NCBI GenBank assembly: GCA_028700795.1 | Contig: JAQVRY010000022.1 | Location: forward strand, 1-16,837 | Origin: Tissierellia bacterium | GTDB taxonomy: Bacteria > Bacillota > Clostridia > Tissierellales > Sedimentibacteraceae | DNA: 16,837 nucleotides | Reading direction: 5' to 3' | Part shown: piece after piece, positions 7,417 to 13,319 of the stretch | How positions within the stretch are numbered: position 1 is the stretch's first letter | How the letters are laid out: each line of letters opens with the position of its first letter | Notes under the pieces: model-generated | Told to the model about the DNA's origin: nothing | Database searches by the model: none | Seen by the model: only the letters and a program-made list of their open reading frames with translations | Position numbers and translations under genes: made by a program

Positions 7417-8220
7417 TTAATCACTGCCAAATATGTTACCTATTCCAATGTTTCCAAGTAAACTAGCTTCCCCTTTTGAGCCGCCGCCGCCACTTTTTCT
7501 GCTTGCCGAATAAATTCTGTCAGCTATTCTGCTGAATGGAAGCGATTGCATCCATACAGTTCCGGGACCTCTTAATGTAGCAAGGAACAAACCTTCACCG
7601 CCAAACAATGCACTTTTTACATTTCCTGCCATCTGAACATCATAATCTACTCCTTCAGTGAAAGCCACCAAACATCCCGTGTCTAATTTAAGCATTTCTC
7701 CTGAAGCTAATTCCTTTTTAATAATAGTGCCACCCGCATGAAGGAATGCAAACCCATCTCCAACCAATCTCTGCATTATAAATCCTTCACCGCCGAAAAG
7801 TCCTGCACCAATTTTTTTCTGAAATGCAATGGTTATTTCAATTCCTTTGGCAGAACATAAATAAGAGTCTCTTTGACAAATTAGCTGTCCGCCGTAATCA
7901 GGCAAGTTAACAGGTACTATTTTTCCGGGATAAGGCGCTGCAAATGCAACAACCTTTTTATCAACACTCTTGTTAGTAAATGTTGCAGTAAATAAGTTTT
8001 CTCCGGTAAGCACTCTTTTACCTGCTGTTGCCAACATTCCCTTAAAGCCCTTGCTTTTTTCGCTGCCGTCTCCAAACATGGTATCCATTTCAATGCTTGA
8101 ATCCATGTACATCATTGCTCCGGGCTCTGCAACAATTGTTTCCCCATAATCAAGACCGATTTCCACAAATTGAATATCGTCTCCGTAAACCTTGTAATCC
8201 ACTTCGTGAGCTACTCCCAT
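7417..8220 (-). CDS. AIM24-family protein (TIGR00266 type)
   Basis: A 267-residue protein of the AIM24 family (named for a yeast mitochondrial protein); bacterial members have unknown biochemical roles. Typical elements are AEPGAMMYMDSS (31-42), LFGGEGFIMQRLVGDG (141-156), LDTGCLVAF (179-187) and the repeat-like ALFGGEGLFLATLRGPG (204-220) followed by WMQSLPFSR. The protein is rich in beta-strand/glycine turns, consistent with a double-stranded beta-helix fold. It ends in a flexible Gly/Ser tail (KSGGGGSKGEASLLGN). No signal peptide or TM segment is present, so it is cytoplasmic or membrane-peripheral. The ribosome binding site is AAGGAGG before the ATG. It is divergent from the TtcA-like/Gly-rich/PspA run. 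From memory, AIM24 proteins occur near envelope-stress genes, which fits, but no direct function can be read. Confidence 0.87.
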   Translation of the reverse strand: MGVAHEVDYKVYGDDIQFVEIGLDYGETIVAEPGAMMYMDSSIEMDTMFGDGSEKSKGFKGMLATAGKRVLTGENLFTATFTNKSVDKKVVAFAAPYPGKIVPVNLPDYGGQLICQRDSYLCSAKGIEITIAFQKKIGAGLFGGEGFIMQRLVGDGFAFLHAGGTIIKKELASGEMLKLDTGCLVAFTEGVDYDVQMAGNVKSALFGGEGLFLATLRGPGTVWMQSLPFSRIADRIYSASRKSGGGGSKGEASLLGNIGIGNIFGSD

Positions 8221-8257
8221 AAATCCTCCTTAAAAAGGTATTTAACCCCTAAATCCA

Positions 8258-8284
8258 ATTATAGGATAGCAAACATTTTCACAA
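8258..8284 (-). promoter_or_regulatory. Candidate promoter for the AIM24-family gene
   Basis: On the minus strand a perfect TATAAT (8263-8258) lies about 38 bp before the start codon. The best -35 is TTGTGA (8284-8279) with a short 15-bp spacer. The -10 is convincing and the -35 is weak. Confidence 0.35.
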
Positions 8285-8303
8285 AATGCAATATAAAAAT
8301 ATC

Positions 8304-8332
8304 TTGTTTTTAATAGATTTTGTTAATATAAT
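8304..8332 (+). promoter_or_regulatory. Candidate promoter for the TtcA-like gene and the downstream pspA run
   Basis: TTGTTT (8304-8309), a 17-bp spacer, then perfect TATAAT (8327-8332), leaving a leader of about 50 nt. It looks like a housekeeping promoter. I see no sigma-54 (GG/GC) element and no clear sigma-W-type (TGAAAC/CGTA) element in the divergent region. Confidence 0.4.
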
Positions 8333-8387
8333 AGATTATAGAGTTAAATTATTGTATTAAAACTATCATATTATAAAGCAGGACAAA

Positions 8388-9215
8388 ATGGAACGATATG
8401 AAGAAATAGAAAGAAGTATTATTAAAAAGTATAGAAAACTAATATGGGCAAAATTTATTTCAGCAATAAAAGAATATAAGTTAATACAAAACAATGATAA
8501 AATAGCAGTATGTATATCAGGCGGCAAGGATTCAATGCTTATGGCTAAGTGTATGCAGCAACTTCAAAAATACAGTGAAATTCAATTTGAAACAGAATAT
8601 ATGGTAATGGATCCGGGATACAATGATGTTAACAAAAAACACATCATAGAAAATGCAGAAATATTAAATATTCCTATAAAAATTTTCAATACACCAATAT
8701 TTGAAATAGTAGACAGAATAGAAGAAACCCCATGTTATCTATGCGCAAGAATGCGAAGAGGTTATTTGTACAGACATGCAAGAGATTTAGGCTGCAATAA
8801 AATTGCATTAGGGCACCATTTTGATGATGTAATTGAAACAGTGCTCATGAGCATGTTATATGCTGCAGAAATAAAAACTATGATGCCCAAACTTAAAAGT
8901 ACAAATCATGAGGGTATGGAACTTATTAGACCAATGTATAAAGTTAAGGAAGATGATATAATTGCTTGGAAAAGATACAATAATTTGCAGTTCATTCAAT
9001 GTGCCTGTCGTATTACGGAAAAAATACAAACTGAGGATACAGGTTCTAAAAGGCAGGAAATGAAAATATTAATAAAAAAATTAAGACAAATCAATCCGAA
9101 TATAGATACAAATATATTTAGGAGCATACACAATGTAAATTTAGAAACAATTATCGGGTATCGAAAAGGAAATGTATACCACAATTTTCTTGATGATTAT
9201 GATAAAATTATATAA
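8388..9215 (+). CDS. TtcA-like PP-loop tRNA thiolation enzyme
   Basis: A 275-residue cytoplasmic protein of the TtcA/TtuA group of ATP pyrophosphatases that adenylate a tRNA base before thiolation. The PP-loop ISGGKDS is at residues 43-49. CYLC (C116, C119) together with a later Cys in QCACR (C205 or C207) gives the three-Cys set that holds a [4Fe-4S] cluster in TtcA. ALGHHFDDVIET (140-151) is another family hallmark. TtcA proper makes 2-thiocytidine-32; many clostridial paralogues are annotated only as tRNA 2-thiocytidine family, so the exact base is open. The ribosome binding site is weak (GCAGGA). Its TAA shares an A with the ATG of the next gene, so translation is coupled. Placing a tRNA thiolase at the head of a pspA run is unusual. 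Confidence 0.82.
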   Translation: MERYEEIERSIIKKYRKLIWAKFISAIKEYKLIQNNDKIAVCISGGKDSMLMAKCMQQLQKYSEIQFETEYMVMDPGYNDVNKKHIIENAEILNIPIKIFNTPIFEIVDRIEETPCYLCARMRRGYLYRHARDLGCNKIALGHHFDDVIETVLMSMLYAAEIKTMMPKLKSTNHEGMELIRPMYKVKEDDIIAWKRYNNLQFIQCACRITEKIQTEDTGSKRQEMKILIKKLRQINPNIDTNIFRSIHNVNLETIIGYRKGNVYHNFLDDYDKII

Positions 9216-10330
9216 TGATGTTTATGTGGAGATATCCTCATAACTTCAACAGATTTGGAGGTATTTCATTGGCTAGAGGCGGAGGTTCATTCGGTGGCGG
9301 TCGAGGGGGAGGTTCATTTGGTGGCAGTCGTGGCGGAGGTTCATTTGGTGGACGCAGCGGCGGTTCTTTTGGCGGACGCAGCACAGGTTCATTTGGTGGA
9401 CGCAGCGGCGGTTCTTTTAGAGGCTCAAGCGGAGGAGGAATATTTGGAAGCAACAAAAGTACGGGCACCGGTTTTGGTCCTGTATTTGGTCCCAGAATAC
9501 CAATGGGCGGAGGTTTTGGAGGTGGATATAGACAGCCAAGGTCAAGCGGTGGAGGAGGTTGTGGATGTATAACATTAATTGTTGTTTTAATTATAATTGC
9601 GATAATTTTTATTGTTATTTTTTCAATAGGGGGCTCCCTTAACTTAAGCAGCGGCAGCGGTAATATTACCGTATCATCTGTTGAAAGAGTTCCACTCCCA
9701 CATGGGTCTGTAAATGAAACGAAGTACTATACAGACCAGTTAGGTTGGATTAACAATGAAACAAAACTTCTCAGCGGCTTAAAATATTTTTACAAAGAAA
9801 CGGGAGTTCAACCATACTTATATTTGACAGATACAATTAATGGTTCTCATTTTCCAACGGATAATGATTTAGAATCTTTTGCGGCTGATTTATATGATGA
9901 GTTGTTTACCGATGAAGCCCATTTACTTCTAGTTATTTTTGAATATGAAGGTATGTACACGGGTCAGTATATTGTCGGAGCACAGGCAAAAAGTGTAATT
10001 GATAATGAAGCAGGAAGAATATTGACTGATTACATAGATAGATATTATTATGAAAATAGCTTGAGCAACGAAGAATTTTTAAGCAAAGCCTTCAGTGATG
10101 CAGCTGATAGAATTATGACGGTTACCAAGTCGCCATGGAGCACGGTGTTTATTGTATTAAGTGTAGTTGTTTTAGTTGTTGTACTTTTCATTTGGTGGAA
10201 AAAACATAAAGAGCAAAAAAATTTGGAAGCAAAAAGAAGGGAAGAAATGCTTAAAACCCCTCTTGATAAGTTTGGTGATACAGAAGCGGAAGACCTGATG
10301 AAAAAATATCAGGATGACAATGAACAATAA
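9215..10330 (+). CDS. Glycine-rich repeat membrane protein with TPM-like extracytoplasmic domain (YdjH-like?)
   Basis: A 371-residue protein in four parts. Residues 20-117 are Gly/Ser/Arg-rich low complexity, with six repeats of the type RSGGSFGG at 21-70. A first TM helix (118-139) follows a GGGGCGC segment. Residues 140-308 are a folded domain resembling TPM/YgcG-type domains (YLYLTDTINGS, LYDELF, HLLLVIFEYEG, YIVGAQAK). A second TM helix (309-328) precedes a highly charged tail. Arginines before TM1 and lysines after TM2 predict both termini inside and the TPM-like domain outside. TPM proteins usually have a signal peptide and a C-terminal Gly-rich tail, so the order is reversed. The 9215 ATG has no ribosome binding site and relies on coupling to the upstream stop. 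A TTG at 9269 behind GGAGGT is an alternative start. pspA follows 39 bp later. B. subtilis has a TPM protein (YdjH) in its pspA operon, from memory. Confidence 0.72.
   Translation: MMFMWRYPHNFNRFGGISLARGGGSFGGGRGGGSFGGSRGGGSFGGRSGGSFGGRSTGSFGGRSGGSFRGSSGGGIFGSNKSTGTGFGPVFGPRIPMGGGFGGGYRQPRSSGGGGCGCITLIVVLIIIAIIFIVIFSIGGSLNLSSGSGNITVSSVERVPLPHGSVNETKYYTDQLGWINNETKLLSGLKYFYKETGVQPYLYLTDTINGSHFPTDNDLESFAADLYDELFTDEAHLLLVIFEYEGMYTGQYIVGAQAKSVIDNEAGRILTDYIDRYYYENSLSNEEFLSKAFSDAADRIMTVTKSPWSTVFIVLSVVVLVVVLFIWWKKHKEQKNLEAKRREEMLKTPLDKFGDTEAEDLMKKYQDDNEQ
9275..9424 (+). repeat. Six in-frame 24/27-nt tandem repeats encoding RxGGSFGG units
   Basis: Two 27-nt units are followed by four 24-nt units, each coding R-(G/S)-(G/T)-G-S-F-(G/R)-G, the first two with an extra G or S. 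The core GGTTCATTTGGTGG recurs nearly unchanged, and units four and six share CGCAGCGGCGGTTCTTTT. Close nucleotide identity suggests recent slippage or unequal crossing over, so repeat number may vary between strains. Confidence 0.85.
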
Positions 10331-10331
10331 T

Positions 10332-10345
10332 CTGCCAGCAGGCAG
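10332..10345 (+). other. Short GC-rich hairpin between the Gly-rich gene and pspA
   Basis: CTGCC (10332-10336) pairs with GGCAG (10341-10345) around AGCA. It begins 2 nt after the upstream stop and has no T-run, so it is not a normal terminator. It could be an RNA processing or 3'-end protection element, or chance. Its stem matches that of the hairpin after pspA. Confidence 0.45.
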
Positions 10346-10369
10346 CGTTAAAATTATAAGGAGGAAAAA

Positions 10370-11047
10370 ATGGCTATATTAGAAAGGTTTGGAGATATTA
10401 TCAAGGCAAACATAAATGTGTTGCTAGAAAAGATGGAAGATCCCGAGAAAATGATTGACCAGTATTTGGAAGATATGATGAAGGATCTTGCAGAAGTAAA
10501 ACAAAGCACAGCAGAAGTTATAGCTGAAGAAGCACGTACAAAGAGATTAGTTGATCAAAATGAAGCAGAAACAGCAAAATACAACGAATTTGCTAAGAAA
10601 GCTTTAGTGGCAGGCAATGAGGAAGATGCAAGAACATTTATCAACAAAAAACAAGAACTGGAAAATGTGGGAGCAGGACTTATGACAGCTTATGCAGCTG
10701 CACATGAAAATGCAATAAAAATGCGACAGATGCATGATAAGTTAACTGCTGACATTGAAACATTAAGAGCAAGGCGACAAGTTATTAAATCTAAAGTTAA
10801 AGTAGCTAAAACACAGGAAACATTAAATGAAGCCACTCAGGCAACAAAGAAAATATCTGGAGCAAAAAGTGCTTTTGAACGTATGGAAGACAAAGCAAGC
10901 AAAATGTTAGACGAAGCAAATGCCATGGCAGAGCTTAATATGGAGCCTATAGATGAGGCAAAAGCTTTAGAAGAAAAGTATTCTTCAATGGGTAATGCAT
11001 CAGTAGATGATGAGCTAAACAAGTTAAAAGAAGAGTTAGGATTGTAA
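10370..11047 (+). CDS. pspA: PspA/IM30-family envelope-stress protein
   Basis: A 225-residue protein of the PspA/Vipp1 (ESCRT-III-like) family, which coats the inner face of the cytoplasmic membrane and limits proton leakage under stress. It opens with an amphipathic helix (MAILERFGDIIKANIN) for membrane binding. The family signature EDPEKMIDQYLEDM (22-35) follows, then long charged coiled-coil helices to about residue 190, and the usual ending DDELNKLKEELG. Length matches the family. It is cytoplasmic with no TM segment. ATAAGGAGGAAAAA gives a very strong ribosome binding site, so it is probably made in excess of the upstream membrane protein, as expected of a scaffold. No PspF or sigma-54 site is present, so control must differ from Escherichia coli. 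Family identity is sure. Confidence 0.95.
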   Translation: MAILERFGDIIKANINVLLEKMEDPEKMIDQYLEDMMKDLAEVKQSTAEVIAEEARTKRLVDQNEAETAKYNEFAKKALVAGNEEDARTFINKKQELENVGAGLMTAYAAAHENAIKMRQMHDKLTADIETLRARRQVIKSKVKVAKTQETLNEATQATKKISGAKSAFERMEDKASKMLDEANAMAELNMEPIDEAKALEEKYSSMGNASVDDELNKLKEELGL

Positions 11048-11073
11048 AAAAAGGCTGCCGAAAGGCAGCTTTC
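11046..11073. terminator. Convergent terminator shared by pspA and ychF
   Basis: A 9-bp stem pairs 11051-11059 with 11064-11072, including GCTGCC/GGCAGC and one G-U pair, around a GAAA tetraloop. On the minus strand it is followed by seven T residues (the A-run 11046-11052 that also contains the pspA stop), ideal for ychF. On the plus strand only TTTCCTC follows, so pspA termination is likely less efficient. Confidence 0.85.
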
Positions 11074-11083
11074 CTCATACCTC

Positions 11084-12175
11084 TTATACGTTAAATCTAA
11101 ACAATACTATATCTCCATCTTCCATTACATATTCCTTGCCTTCAAGTCGCATTAACCCTTTTTCTTTGGCAGCAAGCATTGTACCTAAGTTTAAAACATC
11201 GTCATACTTTGTAACTTCCGCTCGTATGAAACCTCTTTCGATATCCGAGTGAATTTTACCTGCAGCCTGGGGTGCTTTTGTACCTTTTACTATTGTCCAA
11301 GCTTTTGATTCTATAGGACCTGTTGTAAAAAAGCTAATAAGTCCCAAGAGGTCGTAGCTTATTCGAACTAGCTGGTCAAGACCTGATTCTGCAAGTCCCA
11401 TTTCCTCTAAGAATTCTTTCTTTTCATCCTCTTCCAGCATGGAAATCTCTTCTTCAATTTTTCCGCATATAACAATTACTTCAGAGTTGTCCTGTAAAGC
11501 GTGCTTTTTAACAATATCAACATACTCATTGCCTGAAGGGTCTGAAAGATAGCTTTCATCAACGTTTGCCACATACAAAACCGGTTTTGAAGTTATTAAA
11601 TTAAATGTTTTTAATAGCTTCAGCTCTTCAATCGTATAGCTTAAGTAACGTGCCTGCTTTTCATTTTCTAGTCCTTCAACAATTCTTTGAACCAATTCCA
11701 ATTCTAACTGCAAAGTTTTATCATTCTTAACCATCTTAGAAAGCTTATCAAGCCGTTTTGACATTACTTCCAAATCAGCTAAAATTAGCTCTAATTCTAT
11801 TATTTCTATGTCTCTTTTAGGGTCTACGGTTGTTTCAACGTGGATTACATTTTCATCCTCAAAACATCTCACAACATGAACAACAGCTTCAACCTCTCTT
11901 ATATGTGAAAGAAACTTATTACCTAATCCTTCTCCTTTGCTTGCACCTTTAACTAAACCGGCAATATCAAAAAATTCTATAACTGCAGGAACCGTCTTGC
12001 CTGAATTGCTCATATTCGTTAAAAAGTCCAATCTTTTATCCGGAACTTCCACAACTCCGATATTAGGTTCTATGGTGCAAAAGGGATAATTAGCCGAATC
12101 TGCACCGGCTGATGTAATTGCATTAAATAATGTGCTTTTGCCTACATTAGGAAGTCCTACTATACCTAATTTCAT
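11084..12175 (-). CDS. ychF: YchF/OLA1-type P-loop ATPase
   Basis: A 363-residue cytoplasmic Obg-family protein that binds ribosomes and, unusually for the family, prefers ATP. The G1 motif is GLPNVGKST (7-15), and G3 is DIAGLVKGA (70-78). The G4 site reads NVDE (204-207) instead of NKxD, the change linked to ATP preference. A helical coiled-coil insertion lies around 125-190 and a C-terminal TGS domain ends VMEDGDIVLFRFNV. I chose the ATG at 12175 because the protein then starts MKLGIVGLPNVGKS, as in the family, behind AAGGATGG. The frame stays open to an ATG at 12250, but that codon lies inside a dispersed repeat and would add 25 unrelated residues. Transcription ends at the hairpin shared with pspA. 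Confidence 0.96.
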   Translation of the reverse strand: MKLGIVGLPNVGKSTLFNAITSAGADSANYPFCTIEPNIGVVEVPDKRLDFLTNMSNSGKTVPAVIEFFDIAGLVKGASKGEGLGNKFLSHIREVEAVVHVVRCFEDENVIHVETTVDPKRDIEIIELELILADLEVMSKRLDKLSKMVKNDKTLQLELELVQRIVEGLENEKQARYLSYTIEELKLLKTFNLITSKPVLYVANVDESYLSDPSGNEYVDIVKKHALQDNSEVIVICGKIEEEISMLEEDEKKEFLEEMGLAESGLDQLVRISYDLLGLISFFTTGPIESKAWTIVKGTKAPQAAGKIHSDIERGFIRAEVTKYDDVLNLGTMLAAKEKGLMRLEGKEYVMEDGDIVLFRFNV

Positions 12176-12245
12176 AATGTAACCATCCTTTTCTTCAGAT
12201 TTTACCAGTGTTAACAAACCACAATAAATGAATTTGTTCCTGTTT

Positions 12246-12321
12246 GTCATCCTGAGCGTAAGCGAAGGATCTCTTCTTTCAAATTCTTGTGATTCTTTCG
12301 GGCTAAAGCCCTCAGAATGAC
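12246..12321. repeat. 76-bp palindromic dispersed element (MITE/REP-like)
   Basis: The ends are an 11-bp inverted repeat with one mismatch: GTCATCCTGAG (12246-12256) and CTCAGAATGAC (12311-12321). Similarity between the arms continues inward (CGAAGGATC against the complement of GATTCTTTCG), and the right arm contains GGGCTAAAGCCC, itself a small hairpin. The sequence resembles a GTCATTCTGAG...GAATC repeat common in bacterial intergenic regions. A half copy occurs at 16423-16453. It separates ychF from the divergent SSB-like gene and provides the spurious upstream ATG of ychF. Confidence 0.75.
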
Positions 12322-12337
12322 AATTAAGAACGGGTTA

Positions 12338-12366
12338 TTAATAGGAATGACACTCTAACTTTTCAA
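12338..12366 (-). promoter_or_regulatory. Candidate ychF promoter upstream of the repeat
   Basis: On the minus strand TTGAAA (12366-12361), a 17-bp spacer, then TATTAA (12343-12338). If used, the palindromic element would be transcribed as a hairpin in a ychF leader of about 155 nt. No better promoter is seen between the repeat and ychF. The rest of 12176-12528 is AT-rich, with no RNA gene visible. Confidence 0.35.
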
Positions 12367-12528
12367 GATAGTATTCATTATATAGTATAAAATTTTAAAG
12401 TTCAATATTAAATAAATTTACATTAGTATAACTAAAAACTTAGACAACTTTTAGCTTTTGAAAGCATATATTTTATTGCAATGAATATTAATAAAATATA
12501 TAAGACAAATTATAGGGGGAAGAAATAT

Positions 12529-13215
12529 ATGAATGATAAACAGATGCAGTCCAATTATATAAAAATAGTTGGGAACATATTCAGCAATATGGAATATAGT
12601 CATGAAGTTTTTGGTGAAAAATTTTACGAATTTTTTATAGAAGTGCCAAGATTAAGCGACACCAAGGATATACTGCCTGTTATTATATCCGAAAGGATAA
12701 TTAATGATATAAATATGGATATTGGAAATTACTTAGTTATTGAAGGTCAGTTCCGGTCATATAACAGATATGAGGATGCCTCCAATAAGCTTTTGTTAAG
12801 AGTATTCGTAAGAGATATATATGTGCCTGATGAAGCTGAACTTGAAGAAATGAAAAGGCATCCAAACGAAGTTTTTTTAAACGGATATCTTTGTAAAGAA
12901 ACTAAATTCAGAACAACTCCATTCGGCAGAGAAATTACGGATATGCTGATTGCTGTCAACCGCTCATACAATAAGTCTGATTACATACCTTGCATTGCAT
13001 GGGGGAGGAATGCAAGGTATTGTGAAAAATTAGAGGTGGGAGATCATATAAAACTTTGGGGAAGAATACAAAGCAGGAAATATCAAAAGAAAAACGAGCA
13101 TGAATCTTATGAAACAAAAACAGCCTATGAAGTTTCAGTTACAAAGTTAGAACATATAAAGACTGAAAACAACAGAAAAAAAGACGATGATGAAATGGAA
13201 ATTCAAAACGACTGA
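12529..13215 (+). CDS. SSB-like protein with two predicted OB folds
   Basis: A 228-residue protein. The second half (113-210) matches the bacterial single-stranded DNA-binding OB fold: NEVFLNGYLCKETKFRTTPF, then ITDMLIAVNR, YIPCIAWGRNARYCEKLEVGD and HIKLWGRIQSR. The first half (10-100) has the same strand pattern in weaker form (IKIVGNIFSN, FYEFFIEVPR, GNYLVIEGQFRSY, LLLRVFVRDI), suggesting an internal duplication or a divergent OB domain. The tail is acidic (KKDDDEMEIQND) but lacks the canonical DDIPF tip that recruits repair proteins, so it is unlikely to be the main replicative SSB. I chose ATG 12529 because AGGGGGAAG precedes it; an in-frame ATG at 12481 has no such site. It lies next to topB and an Ogg glycosylase. 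Its final codons form a terminator hairpin. Confidence 0.78.
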   Translation: MNDKQMQSNYIKIVGNIFSNMEYSHEVFGEKFYEFFIEVPRLSDTKDILPVIISERIINDINMDIGNYLVIEGQFRSYNRYEDASNKLLLRVFVRDIYVPDEAELEEMKRHPNEVFLNGYLCKETKFRTTPFGREITDMLIAVNRSYNKSDYIPCIAWGRNARYCEKLEVGDHIKLWGRIQSRKYQKKNEHESYETKTAYEVSVTKLEHIKTENNRKKDDDEMEIQND

Positions 13216-13229
13216 CAAGTCGTTTTTTT
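13205..13229 (+). terminator. Terminator overlapping the 3' end of the SSB-like gene
   Basis: AAAACGACT (13205-13213) pairs with AGTCGTTTT (13218-13226) around GACA, followed by an unbroken run of seven T (13223-13229). The stop codon TGA (13213-13215) is at the stem-loop junction, so the last three codons are part of the stem. This is a strong plus-strand terminator separating the gene from topB. Confidence 0.85.
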
Positions 13230-13319
13230 ACATAAAGGGAAAAATTGTTTAGGAGTAAAATATTATTCATTAATTTGACACAATATGATACAATATAGAA
13301 AAAATCAAAGGAAATTAAT

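Noticed and set aside
8221..8387. Sigma-54 or sigma-W-type promoter for the pspA group
   Set aside because: No GG-N10-GC pair or TGAAAC/CGTA pair at proper spacing was found; only sigma-A-like hexamers are visible.
9238..9572. Proline- or valine-rich open frames across the Gly-rich repeat region
   Set aside because: They are shadows of the GGX repeats in other frames; their repetitive composition follows from the tandem DNA, and neither has a ribosome binding site.
12176..12250. Upstream in-frame ATG at 12250 extending ychF by 25 residues
   Set aside because: The ATG lies inside the terminal inverted repeat of a dispersed element, has no ribosome binding site, and YchF proteins begin at MKLGIVGLPNVGKS with AAGGATGG upstream.
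12481..12528. Upstream ATG for the SSB-like gene
   Set aside because: No Shine-Dalgarno sequence there, while AGGGGGAAG precedes the ATG at 12529 and the OB fold starts after it.
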